A stretch of DNA of 64,000 bases from Pseudomonas chlororaphis subsp. chlororaphis (GCF_003945765.1 NZ_CP027712.1:1116001-1180000); one strand, 5' to 3'. Shown: positions 8,503 to 18,133, counted from the first letter of the stretch. Made by a program: numbers and translations. The notes: generated from the sequence alone by a model not told the origin.

Positions 8503-9471
8503 TCAAGGGGCCAGGCGCACGCCGCTGAGTCCGCCGCTCAGTTCATAGGCCGTCAGCTCCGCCTGATGGGCGGCGAGAATCTCCGGCAGGGTGTTGCGCA
8601 GGTACTCGACCCAGGTCTTGATCTTGGCGTCCAGGTACTGGCGCGACGGGTAGATGGCGTACAGGTTCAGCTCCTGGGAGCGGTACTTGGGCATGACCCG
8701 CACCAGGGTACCGTTGCGCAGGCCCTCGATGGCCGCATACACCGGCAGCACGCCCAGGCCCATGCCGCTGGTGATCGCGGTTTTCAGCGCGTCGGCGGAG
8801 TTCACCAGGAACGGCGAGCCGTTGAGGGTGACCCCTTCCTGGCCCTCGGGGCCGTCGAACAGCCACTTGTCCAGGGCGATCACCGGGCTCACCAGGCGCA
8901 GGCAGGCGTGGTTCGACAGGTCGCTGGGGCTGCTCGGGCAGCCGTTGGCTTTCACGTAGGCCGGCGAGGCGCAGACGATGCTGTAGGTGATGCCCAGGCG
9001 CTGGGAGACGAAACCCGAGTCCGGCAGCTCGCTGGCCAGCACGATGGACACGTCGTAACCCTCGTCCAGCAGGTCCGGCACGCGGTTGGCCAGGGTCAGG
9101 TCGAAGGTCACGTCCGGGTGCGACTTGCGGTACCGGGCGATGGCGTCGATCACATAGTGCTGGCCGATGCCGGTCATGGTGTGCACTTTCAACTGCCCGG
9201 ACGGCCGCGCGTGGGCATCGCTGGCCTCGGCCTCGGCTTCTTCGACGTAGGCCAGGATCTGCTCGCAGCGCAGCAGGTAGCGCTTGCCGGCCTCCGTGAG
9301 CGCGATGCGGCGAGTGGTGCGGTTGAGCAAGCGGGTTTGCAGATGGGCCTCCAGATTGGAGACCGCGCGCGAGACATTCGCCGTGGTGGTGTCGAGCTGG
9401 ACGGCGGCAGCGGTGAAGCTGCCGGCTTCGGCGACACAGCTGAAGGCACGCATGTTTTGCAAAGTGTCCAT
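8503..9471 (-). CDS. LysR-family transcriptional regulator
   Basis: A 322-residue LTTR. The N-terminal winged helix is clear: MRAFSCVAEAGSFTAAAVQL then TTANVSRAVSNLEAHLQTRL and LLNRTTRRIALTEAGKRYL. The remainder is a LysR-substrate effector domain with a typical GMGLGVLPVYAA segment near residues 230-240. It is transcribed away from the NodT-FUSC-HlyD efflux operon starting at 9734, and the 262-bp space between them would be a normal place for LysR operators, so control of the efflux operon is plausible. The downstream dehydrogenase is separated by a REP element. Confidence 0.92.
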   Translation of the reverse strand: MDTLQNMRAFSCVAEAGSFTAAAVQLDTTTANVSRAVSNLEAHLQTRLLNRTTRRIALTEAGKRYLLRCEQILAYVEEAEAEASDAHARPSGQLKVHTMTGIGQHYVIDAIARYRKSHPDVTFDLTLANRVPDLLDEGYDVSIVLASELPDSGFVSQRLGITYSIVCASPAYVKANGCPSSPSDLSNHACLRLVSPVIALDKWLFDGPEGQEGVTLNGSPFLVNSADALKTAITSGMGLGVLPVYAAIEGLRNGTLVRVMPKYRSQELNLYAIYPSRQYLDAKIKTWVEYLRNTLPEILAAHQAELTAYELSGGLSGVRLAP

Positions 9472-9672
9472 GGGGTGCTCTCTGGGGAGATGGCAAATTG
9501 TGACACGAAGTAACAGATTGTTGGCTATTGCACCAAGGGATTATCGCGCGAACGGTAATAAAGATTCACAGGAATCCCAGCTTATCGCCGTAAAGCCCGC
9601 CGCCTAGAATTGCGCCGATCTGTAGGGGCCGGCTGCCGGAGCACGTGCAATGCGGTGGCTCAGTGACACCGT

Positions 9673-9697
9673 CTCGCGAGCAAGCTCGCTCCTACAG
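9673..9697. repeat. Single REP unit, CTCGCTCCTACAG family
   Basis: One unpaired copy, TCGCGAGCAAGCTCGCTCCT followed by ACAG, about 40 bp upstream of the outer-membrane lipoprotein gene. Confidence 0.7.
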
Positions 9698-9733
9698 GGA
9701 TCCGCCTTCTCCCTATTTCAGGAATTCGCAGCA

Positions 9734-11245
9734 GTGCCGCGTCGCATCAGCAGAGAGCTGAAGACTCTCAGTGTTTGGGCTTTATCGTTAGCAATCAGCG
9801 GCTGCATCGGAACCGGGGGCATTGCCCCACAGGGCAAGGCACTACCGGCCAATACACTGGCCACCGACGAGGCGATCCAGAGCGCCGCGCGCGACGCCCG
9901 CTGGCCCGCCGCCCAATGGTGGCAGGCCTATGGCGATGCGCAGCTGAACCACTGGGTGACCCTGGCCGTGCAGGGCAGCCCGAGCATGGCCATGGCCGCC
10001 GCCCGGGTGCGCCAGGCGCGTGCCATGGCCGGCATCGCCGAGTCGGCCGAGTCGCTGCAGATCAAGGGCGACGCCACCCTCAAGCGCCACAACTGGCCCA
10101 CCGACCAGTTCTACGGCCCGGGCGAACTGGCCAACAGCACCACCTGGGACAACAACGCCGCGCTCGGCTTCAGCTACGCCCTCGACCTCTGGGGTCGGGA
10201 AAGCAATGCCAGCGAGCGTGCCGTGGACCTGGCGCACATGAGCGCCGCCGAGGCGCGCCTGGCCCAGCTGGAACTGCAGAACAATGTCGTGCGCGCCTAT
10301 ATCCAGCTGTCGCTGCAATACGCCCAGCGCGACATCGTCCTCGCCACTCTGAAGCAGCAGGAACAGATCCTCGAACTGGCGCAAAAGCGCCTGGCCGGCG
10401 GCATCGGCACCCACTTCGAAGTCAGCCAGGCGCAGACTCCGCTGCCGGAAACCCATCGCCAGCTGGACGCCCTGGACGAAGAAATCGCCCTGGGTCGCAA
10501 CCAGATCGCTGCCCTGGCCGGCAAGGGACCGGGGGCGGGCGCGCAGTTGCAACGGCCGAGCCTGTCCCTGGCCGCGCCGCTGAAACTGCCGTCGGCCCTG
10601 CCCGCCGAACTGCTTGGCCAGCGCCCGGACGTGGTCGCCAGCCGCTGGCAGGTGGCGGCCCAGGCCCGCGGCATCGATGTCGCCCACGCCGGCTTCTACC
10701 CCAACGTCGACCTGGTGGGCAGCCTCGGCTACATGGCCACCGGCGGCGGGGCGCTGGAGTTCCTCACCGGCAAGAAGCTCAACTACAACGTCGGCCCGGC
10801 CATCAGCCTGCCGATCTTCGACGGCGGCCGCCTGCGCGCCGAGCTGGGCGAGGCCGCGGCCGGTTATGACATCGCCGTGGCCCACTACAACCAGACCCTG
10901 GTCAACGCCCTGAAGAACATCTCCGACCAGTTGATCCGCCGCGAGTCCATGGACAAGCAGGCCGAGTTCGCCGCCGAGTCGGTGGCGTCGGCGCAGAAGA
11001 CCTACGACATCGCCATGGTCGCCTTCCAGCGCGGCCTCACCGACTACCTCAATGTGCTCAATGCCCAGGGCATGCTGTTCCACCAGCAGCAGATCCAGCA
11101 GCAGGTCCAGGCCGCGCGCCTGAGCGCCCATGCCGAGCTGGTGACGGCCCTGGGCGGCGGCCTGGAGGCGGGGCGCGATGTGCCCGAGGACAGCCGGACC
11201 CAACCGAGCAAGACCCCGGCGGCGCTGGCCATCTTTGACCATTAA
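9734..11245 (+). CDS. RND-type outer-membrane efflux lipoprotein (NodT/OprM family)
   Basis: The outer-membrane channel of a tripartite exporter. The 503-residue product has a hydrophobic signal ending in a lipobox (LAISGCIGTGG), then two OEP repeats with long coiled regions (QARAMAGIAESAESLQIKGDATL and QLELQNNVVRAYIQLSLQYAQRD; second GYDIAVAHYNQTLVNALKNISDQL). Motifs FYPNVDLVGSLGY and GPAISLPIFDGGRLRAELGEA are hallmarks of this family. I chose GTG at 9734 because it gives a normal lipoprotein signal; an upstream in-frame ATG at 9650 would add 28 residues reading through a REP unit. It heads an operon with the pump genes at 11312-14577. Confidence 0.9.
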   Translation: MPRRISRELKTLSVWALSLAISGCIGTGGIAPQGKALPANTLATDEAIQSAARDARWPAAQWWQAYGDAQLNHWVTLAVQGSPSMAMAAARVRQARAMAGIAESAESLQIKGDATLKRHNWPTDQFYGPGELANSTTWDNNAALGFSYALDLWGRESNASERAVDLAHMSAAEARLAQLELQNNVVRAYIQLSLQYAQRDIVLATLKQQEQILELAQKRLAGGIGTHFEVSQAQTPLPETHRQLDALDEEIALGRNQIAALAGKGPGAGAQLQRPSLSLAAPLKLPSALPAELLGQRPDVVASRWQVAAQARGIDVAHAGFYPNVDLVGSLGYMATGGGALEFLTGKKLNYNVGPAISLPIFDGGRLRAELGEAAAGYDIAVAHYNQTLVNALKNISDQLIRRESMDKQAEFAAESVASAQKTYDIAMVAFQRGLTDYLNVLNAQGMLFHQQQIQQQVQAARLSAHAELVTALGGGLEAGRDVPEDSRTQPSKTPAALAIFDH

Positions 11246-11311
11246 AAGCTGATCATTAAAAGCCAACCCCCAAGAGCCGACCCCCAAGTGCTGATCACCG
11301 AGTAAGCCCCC

Positions 11312-13516
11312 ATGACTCCCTTGCCTGCACCCTTGCGCTGGCTGTACTCCCTTGAATGGCGCCGGGGTTTCTTCGACTGGGCACGCAGCGACGGCGTGAC
11401 CTGGGTCTATATCTTCAAGGTCCTGGCCGCCGCGTTCCTCACCCTGTGGCTGGCCATGCGCCTGGAGTTGCCGCAACCGCGCACGGCAATGATCACCGTG
11501 TTCATCGTCATGCAGCCGCAGAGCGGCCAGGTGTTTGCCAAGAGCTTCTATCGGTTTCTCGGCACCCTGGCCGGGTCGGCGGTGATGGTGGCGCTGATCG
11601 CCCTGTTCGCCCAGAACACCGAACTGTTCCTTGGGTCGCTGGCGATCTGGGTCGGCATCTGCTCGGCCGGCGCTGCGCGTTATCGCAACTTCCGCGCCTA
11701 CGGCTTCGTGCTGGCCGGCTACACCGCGGCGATGGTCGGCTTGCCGGCCCTGGCCCATCCGGACGGGGCCTTTATGGCGGCGGTATGGCGGGTGCTGGAA
11801 ATCTCCCTGGGGATTCTCTGCTCGACCCTGGTCAGCGCCGCGATCCTGCCGCAGACCGCCAGCGCGGCGATGCGCAACGCCTTGTACCAGCGCTTCGGGG
11901 TGTTCGCCCTGTTCGTCACCGACGGTTTGCGCGGCCGCAGCCAGCGCGACGCGTTCGAGAGCGGCAACGTGCGTTTCATCGCCGAAGCGGTGGGCCTGGA
12001 GGGCCTGCGCAGCGTCACCGTCTTCGAAGACCCGCACATGCGTCGGCGCAACGGCCGCCTGAGCCGTTTGAACAGCGAGTTCATGGGCATCACCACCCGT
12101 TTCAACGCCCTGCACCAGTTGCTCGAACGCTTGCGCAGCAGCGCCGCCGAGTATGTGCTGGCGGCGACCAAACCGGGGTTGCAGGACCTCGCCGAACTGC
12201 TGGACGGCTTCTCCGGCCGTGCCCTGACCAGCCCCGATGCCGCGCGCCTGGCCGAGCAGTTGGCGAGCTACAAGGCCGAGCTGCCGGCGCGGGTGCGCAG
12301 CATGCGCGCGCTGTTCCAGGAACATGAGCCGAGCGATGCCGAGCAGCTGGATTTCCACACCGCCTATGAGCTGCTCTATCGCTTCGTCGACGAGCTGCAC
12401 AGCTACGCCCAGACCCACGCGTCCCTGGCCGAACACAGCCATGAACGCGAGCGCTGGGACGAGCCCTTCACCCCGCAGACCAACTGGCTGGCCTCGGCCG
12501 CCTCGGGGATCCGCGCCTCGTTCATCCTGATCGTGCTCGGCAGCTACTGGGTCGCCACCGCCTGGCCCAGCGGCGCCACCATGACCCTGATCGCGGCGGC
12601 CACCGTCGGCCTCTCGGCCGCCACGCCGAACCCGAAACGCATGGCCTTCCAGATGGCCTGCGGCACCTTGATCGGGGCCGTGGTCGGCTTCGTCGAGATG
12701 TTCTTCGTGTTCCCCTGGATCGACGGTTTTCCACTGCTGTGCGTGATGCTGGCGCCGGTGATCGTGCTCGGTTCGTTCCTCGCTTCCCGCCCGCAGTACG
12801 CCGGGGTCGGCCTGGGGCTGCTGATCTTCTTCAGCACCGGTTCGGTGCCGGACAACCTGACCGTCTACAACCCCTACGCCTTCATCAACGACTACATCGC
12901 CATGGTCATGGGCATGCTGGTCTGCGCCGCCGCCGGGGCGATCATCCTGCCGCCCAACAGCCGCTGGCTGTGGCGCCGCCTGGAGCAGGACCTGCGCGGC
13001 CAGGTGGTATACGCCATCAGCGGCAAGCTCAAGGGCCTGGCGTCGAGCTTCGAAAGCCGCACCCGCGACCTGCTGCACCAGGCCTATGGCCTGGCGGCAG
13101 GGCAGCCGCAGGTGCAGCGCGAGCTGCTGCGCTGGATGTTCGTGGTGCTGGAGGTGGGCCACGCCATCATCGAGCTGCGCAAGGAGCAGGCGATCCTCCC
13201 GGTGCACCCGGCCTACGCCGAATCCCAGCCGTGGCGCCAGGCGATCCGGGTCATGGGCCGTTCGCTGGTGCGGCTGTTCCTGCAACCGAGCCAGAGCAAT
13301 CTTGCGCGCTCGCTGGTCGCGGTCGATCACGCGATCGGGCGGGTCCAGGCCAGCGACGAACCCTTCGCCCCGCACTTCGATACCTCGGTCTTGCGCCGGG
13401 TGAAGAGCTACCTGCACTTCATCCGCAGCTCATTGCTCGACCCGCAATCGCCGCTGGCCGCCTACGCCGCACAGCCCGTACAGGCCCCGACCCAAGGACT
13501 TGAACATGCCTCGTGA
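11312..13516 (+). CDS. FUSC-family inner-membrane efflux pump (AaeB/fusaric-acid-resistance type)
   Basis: A 734-residue membrane protein with two sets of transmembrane helices (residues about 25-190 and 400-530) separated by a cytosolic region, the organisation of FUSC/AaeB aromatic-acid exporters. Characteristic segments include MITVFIVMQPQSGQVFAKSFYR with GTLAGSAVMVALIALF in the first half and a PNPKRMAFQMACGTLIGA repeat of it in the second. It overlaps the following DUF1656 gene and is followed by an HlyD adaptor, so it should form an AaeXAB-like system with the NodT channel. Aromatic carboxylic acids are the likely but unproven substrates. Confidence 0.9.
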   Translation: MTPLPAPLRWLYSLEWRRGFFDWARSDGVTWVYIFKVLAAAFLTLWLAMRLELPQPRTAMITVFIVMQPQSGQVFAKSFYRFLGTLAGSAVMVALIALFAQNTELFLGSLAIWVGICSAGAARYRNFRAYGFVLAGYTAAMVGLPALAHPDGAFMAAVWRVLEISLGILCSTLVSAAILPQTASAAMRNALYQRFGVFALFVTDGLRGRSQRDAFESGNVRFIAEAVGLEGLRSVTVFEDPHMRRRNGRLSRLNSEFMGITTRFNALHQLLERLRSSAAEYVLAATKPGLQDLAELLDGFSGRALTSPDAARLAEQLASYKAELPARVRSMRALFQEHEPSDAEQLDFHTAYELLYRFVDELHSYAQTHASLAEHSHERERWDEPFTPQTNWLASAASGIRASFILIVLGSYWVATAWPSGATMTLIAAATVGLSAATPNPKRMAFQMACGTLIGAVVGFVEMFFVFPWIDGFPLLCVMLAPVIVLGSFLASRPQYAGVGLGLLIFFSTGSVPDNLTVYNPYAFINDYIAMVMGMLVCAAAGAIILPPNSRWLWRRLEQDLRGQVVYAISGKLKGLASSFESRTRDLLHQAYGLAAGQPQVQRELLRWMFVVLEVGHAIIELRKEQAILPVHPAYAESQPWRQAIRVMGRSLVRLFLQPSQSNLARSLVAVDHAIGRVQASDEPFAPHFDTSVLRRVKSYLHFIRSSLLDPQSPLAAYAAQPVQAPTQGLEHAS

Positions 13517-13706
13517 AATCGCCTTCCACGGCGTGTACATGCCGACCATGACCCTGATGTTCTTCATTGCCGCGGCCCTGGCCTGGGCCCTGGACCGCTT
13601 CATCTCGGGTTATGACCTGTACCGTTTTTTCTGGCACCCGGCGCTGCTGCGCCTGAGCCTGTTCTGCTGTCTGTTCGGCGCCATGGCGCTGACTGTCTAC
13701 CGTTGA
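13506..13706 (+). CDS. DUF1656 (AaeX-like) small membrane protein
   Basis: A 66-residue protein with two hydrophobic helices (PTMTLMFFIAAALAWALDR and LLRLSLFCCLFGAMALTV) and the DUF1656 start PREIAFHGVY. It overlaps the end of the FUSC gene by about 11 bases and is followed at 10 bp by the adaptor gene. Proteins of this family always accompany FUSC/HlyD pairs; their role in the pump is not established. Confidence 0.85.
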   Translation: MPREIAFHGVYMPTMTLMFFIAAALAWALDRFISGYDLYRFFWHPALLRLSLFCCLFGAMALTVYR

Positions 13707-13716
13707 GAGTCCTTTG

Positions 13717-14577
13717 ATGAAAAAGTTTTTCAGCCTGCTCGCGACCCTGCTGGTGCTGGCCCTGGCCCTGTGGATCGGCCGCACCCTGTGGGTGCATTAC
13801 ATGAACACGCCGTGGACCCGCGACGGCCGGGTGCGCGCCGACATCATCAACGTCGCCGCCGACGTCACCGGGGAAGTGGTGGACGTGCCGGTGCGCGACA
13901 ACCAGCTGGTGAAAAAGGGCGACCTGCTGATGCAGATCGACCCCGAGCACTACCAGATCGCGGTCAAGCAGGCGCAGTCGCTGGTGGCTTCGAGAAAGGC
14001 CACCTGGGAGATGCGCAAGGTCAACGCCCACCGCCGCGCCGACCTGGACAACCTGGTGATCTCCAAGGAGAACCGCGACGACGCCAGCAATATCGCCGAC
14101 TCGGCCCTGGCCGACTACCAGCAGGCCCAGGCGCAACTGGAGGCCGCCGAGCTCAACCTCAAGCGCACCCAGGTACGCGCCGCGGTGGACGGCTACGTGA
14201 CCAACCTCAACGTGCACCGCGGCGACTACGCGCGCATCGGCGAGCCGAAGATGGCGGTGGTCGACATGAACTCGTTCTGGGTCTACGGCTTCTTCGAGGA
14301 AACCAAGCTGCCCCATGTGCGTGTCGGCGATAAGGCCGAGATGCAGCTGATGAGCGGCGAGGTGCTCAAGGGCCATGTGGAGAGTATTTCCCGCGGCATC
14401 TACGACCGCGACAACCCGGAAAGCCGCGAGCTGATCGCCGACGTCAACCCGACCTTCAACTGGGTGCGCCTGGCCCAGCGCGTGCCGGTGCGCATCCATA
14501 TCGACGAGGTGCCGGAAGGCGTGTTGCTGGCGGCGGGGATTACCTGCACGGTGGTGGTGAAGGAGGATGGGGAGTAG
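13717..14577 (+). CDS. HlyD-family periplasmic adaptor (AaeA-like)
   Basis: A 286-residue membrane-fusion protein that links the FUSC pump to the outer-membrane channel. It has one N-terminal helix (FFSLLATLLVLALALWIGRTLW), the half-lipoyl motif around INVAADVTGEVVDVPVRDNQLVKKGDLLMQID, a coiled-coil hairpin (residues about 85-155), the second lipoyl half KRTQVRAAVDGYVTNL and a beta-barrel domain with FWVYGFFEETKLPHVRVGD. It is the last gene of the efflux operon. The ATG at 13717 follows a TTG; both are in frame and only one residue apart. Confidence 0.9.
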   Translation: MKKFFSLLATLLVLALALWIGRTLWVHYMNTPWTRDGRVRADIINVAADVTGEVVDVPVRDNQLVKKGDLLMQIDPEHYQIAVKQAQSLVASRKATWEMRKVNAHRRADLDNLVISKENRDDASNIADSALADYQQAQAQLEAAELNLKRTQVRAAVDGYVTNLNVHRGDYARIGEPKMAVVDMNSFWVYGFFEETKLPHVRVGDKAEMQLMSGEVLKGHVESISRGIYDRDNPESRELIADVNPTFNWVRLAQRVPVRIHIDEVPEGVLLAAGITCTVVVKEDGE

Positions 14578-14649
14578 CCCGCCTCACAGGGGTATTTGTG
14601 GCCAAGGCCGGGTTGTGGCAAGCAGGCAAGCTCCTCGCCACAGGTCTGG

Positions 14650-15672
14650 TTAGCGGTAGGTTTTGTTGACGATCGACAGTGCCTGCTCGATGGTTTCGGC
14701 GACGGACAGTTCATCGTCCTTCATCACCGCGACGATTTTCTTGTCCTGCGCGATGTCCACGCCGGGCTTTTTCAGTTGAGCCTGGCGATTCACCACGATG
14801 TAGCTCAGGACATGGCCACGACCCTTGACGAACGGCAGGTCGATGGCTTTGAACATGCTTTGCTTGACGTAGTTGTAACGCTCGGCGGACGACAGGCCCT
14901 TAAAGGTGTCCGGGTAGTCTTGATAGATCTCGGCAGAGTAACGGCCGACGTCTTCTTCCCGCGCTTCGGCGTACAGGGCTTGTTTGCTGGTGACCTGGCC
15001 GGTGAGTTGGGTGTAGCGCTGGTCACCGTCGGTGATCTGTGCGGCGCTCATCCTGGCTTTCAAGGCATCGGCTGCGGTGGTGTCATCGGCCTTGGCCATG
15101 ATTCGGGTCCAGGCATAGGCGGCGCTCAGGTTGCCTTGTTCCTCGTACTTTTCAATCAGGTCCTTCTGCGCTTCGGGGTAGCCGTGCCGGGCCGAGCGCT
15201 CCAGCCAGCGCAGGGCCAGGGCCGTGTCCTGTTTGGCGCTGGTATGGCCGTAGTTGTAGGCCTGGTACAGGCCATATTCGGCGCACCAGTCGTTCTGCAG
15301 CGCCGAGTAAGCCATGTAGTTGAAGGATTCGGTATTGCGCTGTTCATCGGTTTTGCTTTCATCCTGACCGGCAATCATCGACAGGTAGCAGAACGCGCGA
15401 GGGTGTTTCGGCGCGGCCAGCACCATGCAGGTTTTCGCAGCATCGAGCTCCTGGTTTTCGTACAGCAGGAAGCCGACGCCGAACAGAATGTCGCTGTCCA
15501 TTTGTGCATTGCACTGTTCGTTGCTGGCAACAGTTGGCAATACGTTTTGCAGGGTCAACTTGGGCAGTGTGTCGTTGAGGGACGATTCTTTATCGGCGGT
15601 TTTATCGGATGCGGTGGTGCAGCCGGTCAGCAACACCACCAATGCCATTGGCAGCACGTTGAACAGTTTCAA
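14650..15672 (-). CDS. Sel1-like repeat lipoprotein, paralogue 1 of 3
   Basis: A 340-residue envelope lipoprotein of unknown function. The signal (LKLFNVLPMALVVLLTGC) ends with a lipobox. The body has a run of helical repeats of Sel1/TPR kind, clearest at ALRWLERSARHGYPEAQKDLI. A conserved Cys pattern is shared with the two paralogues downstream of 15952. The start is a TTG preceded by AGGGA: all three paralogues keep the block AGGGA-N7-TTGAAA, so this unusual start is supported by conservation. An ATG-started longer frame (to 15813) is less likely because the three leaders diverge before this block. Confidence 0.8.
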   Translation of the reverse strand: MKLFNVLPMALVVLLTGCTTASDKTADKESSLNDTLPKLTLQNVLPTVASNEQCNAQMDSDILFGVGFLLYENQELDAAKTCMVLAAPKHPRAFCYLSMIAGQDESKTDEQRNTESFNYMAYSALQNDWCAEYGLYQAYNYGHTSAKQDTALALRWLERSARHGYPEAQKDLIEKYEEQGNLSAAYAWTRIMAKADDTTAADALKARMSAAQITDGDQRYTQLTGQVTSKQALYAEAREEDVGRYSAEIYQDYPDTFKGLSSAERYNYVKQSMFKAIDLPFVKGRGHVLSYIVVNRQAQLKKPGVDIAQDKKIVAVMKDDELSVAETIEQALSIVNKTYR

Positions 15673-15951
15673 TGGATATTCCCTGATCTGCGATTGAATG
15701 AAGAGGCGCATGGAATGAAGCAGGGACAGGACGGGAGAGGAGGGAGCTTGAGCAGTTCCGTGCTTCAGTGTCGATGCCAGCGATTCCATGCTGTGTTGAG
15801 CGCAAGCGCTCAAGAGGCGCGCATTCTACTGGGATTGCGAGGGCGCACAACCGAAACCGCAGCATCTGTTTGGCCACGGCAAAGGACTCTTGGGCCTCGC
15901 GCACGCGACACCTCGGCGGCGCTTCAAAAGAAGTAGCGCCAGCCTCTCAAG

Positions 15952-16983
15952 CTATTGCTTGCGCTTAGCCAGGATGGTTTTGGCCTTGGCCACGGTGTCT
16001 TCCACGCTCAGGTCATCATTAACCAGCAAGGCATGCAGTGCCGGGTCCTGCCACAGGTCCACGGCCGGCCCGGTACTTTGCACAAGGCGGGAAATCAAGG
16101 CGTAGGCCACCACTTGGCCGCGCGTGTGGAACTTTGGGTAGAGGTCCTGCATGTCCACCAACTGGGCCACGAAAGCACGCCGTTGCATAGGGGACATGCC
16201 CTCGAACACCTCCGGGTGGCTGTAGTAAAGATCCCCTGAGCTCAGGGCGATGATGTCCTTGCGCAGCGCCTGGTTGATATCCTTTTCGGGGGTGAGTTGG
16301 CTGAGCAGTTGGGTGTAGTGCTGCTCGCCCTCGGCCATTTGCCGAGGGCTCATTTTGCGCTTCACTGCCTCGATTGTTTTTGTCTCATTCAGGACCCTGG
16401 CCCAGGCATAGGCCACCGGGAAATTGTCCTGTTCGCTGCTCCAGCGCACCATGTCCTGTTGCGACTCCTGGTCGCCGTGCCGAGCGGCGCGCTCAAGCCA
16501 GCCCATGGCCAATTCCTTGTTCGGTGGATGGCCCAGCTTGCCAACGCTGTAGATGTCGTACAGGCCTGCTTCCGCGCAGGATTCATTGTGCTTGGCGGCG
16601 TAGGCGATATAGTCGAAGGCTTCGCTTTTGTCATAGTCGTTTTGCCTGGCGCCGACAATGCTGCCCAGGATGCACAAGCTCGTGGTGTAGCGGGGGGCGG
16701 CCATGATCAGGCAGCTGCGGGCCATTTTTATTTCCTTGCTCGCCAGCAAGGTACGGCCTGCGCCATACAGCACCTCGTCCTCATTGATCAGTCGGATGCC
16801 GAGGCCGAGCAGCAATTCGCTGTCCATCTCCGGCGTGCAGTACTGGTTGGCCTCGACCTTGGGCAGGATCTGCTCGAGGCTCAAGTCCGGCAGGGAATTA
16901 TTGAGTTTTTCGTCCGGTGACGAGGCATTGCAGCCCAGCAGCAGAGTGAAGATAGCCAAGGGCAGCAGGCTACGAGATTTCAA
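15952..16983 (-). CDS. Sel1-like repeat lipoprotein, paralogue 2 of 3
   Basis: A 343-residue paralogue of the genes at 14650 and 17138. The lipoprotein signal is LKSRSLLPLAIFTLLLGC; after it come NNSLPDLSLEQILPKVEANQYC, matching NDTLPKLTLQNVLP in paralogue 1 and NATLPQLSLKELLP in paralogue 3. The Sel1-type repeat LAMGWLERAARHGDQESQQDMV is clear. It starts with TTG after AGGGA-N7, as do its paralogues. Its 300-bp spacing from the next copy and separate upstream blocks suggest each copy may have its own promoter. Function unknown. Confidence 0.8.
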   Translation of the reverse strand: MKSRSLLPLAIFTLLLGCNASSPDEKLNNSLPDLSLEQILPKVEANQYCTPEMDSELLLGLGIRLINEDEVLYGAGRTLLASKEIKMARSCLIMAAPRYTTSLCILGSIVGARQNDYDKSEAFDYIAYAAKHNESCAEAGLYDIYSVGKLGHPPNKELAMGWLERAARHGDQESQQDMVRWSSEQDNFPVAYAWARVLNETKTIEAVKRKMSPRQMAEGEQHYTQLLSQLTPEKDINQALRKDIIALSSGDLYYSHPEVFEGMSPMQRRAFVAQLVDMQDLYPKFHTRGQVVAYALISRLVQSTGPAVDLWQDPALHALLVNDDLSVEDTVAKAKTILAKRKQ

Positions 16984-17137
16984 TGGAGAGTCCCTGAGGT
17001 TCAATCGTAAAAGGGAGGACGCCAAGAGGGCATGAGCAGGGGTGGGGTGCAGCCGTTCCGTGCTTGAGGTGCCGCTTCCTTGCGATTGGAGTGCGGGCAT
17101 TCTACGGGCATCGGCGCGGCCGGCGGTGTTCCCGCTG

Positions 17138-18133
17138 TTACAGGGCGGCCTGGCCGAGGATCACGTAGGCTTTCTTCACGGCATCCGCCACTTCCAGCTC
17201 TTTATCGCTGAGCAGTTCCACGATCTGCGGGTTCTGCAGCACATCTACGCCGGCCTGCTTCAACTGGGCCTGCCGCGCGATGATCACATAGGCGTACAGC
17301 TGGCCACGGGTGCTGAACTCGGGACGGCCGCTCACCGTGGCCACGGCCTGCTCCATGAGGGCATGACGCTCGGCCACCGACAGGCCCTTGAAGGTCTCGG
17401 GGTATTCCATATGGATGTTCGCCGAGTACACCGCGATGTTTTCCTCGCGGGCTTCCTTGCGCACCGCGTCCTTGCTGGTGACGTGCTTGCCCAGTTGCTC
17501 GAAGCCTTGTTCGCCTTCGCTGATTTGCTGCGGGTTCATCCGTTGTTTCAAGGCGTCGATCTGTGCGCTGTCATCCAGGACCCTGGCCCAGCTGTAGGCC
17601 AGCGGCAGATTGTTCTTGTTGCTGTGCAGGCGCACCAGGGTCTGTTGCGCGTCCGCGTCGCCATGGCGCGCGGAGCGCTCCAGCCAGCGCAGGCCCAGGT
17701 CGCTGTCCGGGGTCTGCCCGCGCATGCCGTAGGTGAAGTTCTGGAACATGCCGAACTCGGCACAGGAGTCGTTCTTCCGCGCGGAATAGGCCATGTAGCC
17801 GAAGGCTTCGCGGTCGCGCTCGGCGCTGTCCTTGCTGCTGTCCTGTTCCGCGATGCTCGCCAGGTAGCACAGGGCCCGGTCGTGGGTGGGCGCGGCCATG
17901 ATCAGGCAGCTGCGCGCCTGCTCGGGTTTATCGTCGTTGTACAGCTGGTAGCCGATGCCATACAGCAGATCGCTGTCCAGCTTGGGGTTGCAGTATTCGT
18001 TGGCGACGGCCGGCGGCAACAGCTCCTTGAGGCTGAGCTGGGGCAGGGTGGCGTTCAGCTCCTCGTCTGGCGACGGTGTGCAGCCGATAAGCGCGGTGGC
18101 CAGTACCAGCGGCAGCAAGTGTTGAGGTTTCAA
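17138..18133 (-). CDS. Sel1-like repeat lipoprotein, paralogue 3 of 3
   Basis: A 331-residue member of the tandem triplet. Signal LKPQHLLPLVLATALIGC, then a region rich in paired Cys (YCNPKLDSDLLYGIGYQL, RSCLIMAAP, ALCYLASIAEQ) that is shared by all copies, then the Sel1 repeat LGLRWLERSARHGDADAQQTLV. The TTG start at 18133 follows AGGGA-N7 exactly as in the others. A block CGCGCATTCTACTGGGATTG lies upstream of copies 1 and 3 (near 15815 and 18248), with a diverged form before copy 2, indicating duplication of gene plus leader. Function unknown; Sel1 proteins often scaffold complexes. Confidence 0.8.
   Translation of the reverse strand: MKPQHLLPLVLATALIGCTPSPDEELNATLPQLSLKELLPPAVANEYCNPKLDSDLLYGIGYQLYNDDKPEQARSCLIMAAPTHDRALCYLASIAEQDSSKDSAERDREAFGYMAYSARKNDSCAEFGMFQNFTYGMRGQTPDSDLGLRWLERSARHGDADAQQTLVRLHSNKNNLPLAYSWARVLDDSAQIDALKQRMNPQQISEGEQGFEQLGKHVTSKDAVRKEAREENIAVYSANIHMEYPETFKGLSVAERHALMEQAVATVSGRPEFSTRGQLYAYVIIARQAQLKQAGVDVLQNPQIVELLSDKELEVADAVKKAYVILGQAAL

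Noticed and set aside
9842..13417. A very long minus-strand open frame opposite the efflux genes
   Set aside because: It is a high-GC shadow of the NodT and FUSC genes; its composition is His/Gln/Arg-rich with no domain.
14596..15936. Plus-strand open frame opposite the first Sel1-like lipoprotein
   Set aside because: The minus-strand gene has a lipobox, repeats and paralogues; the plus-strand product has none.
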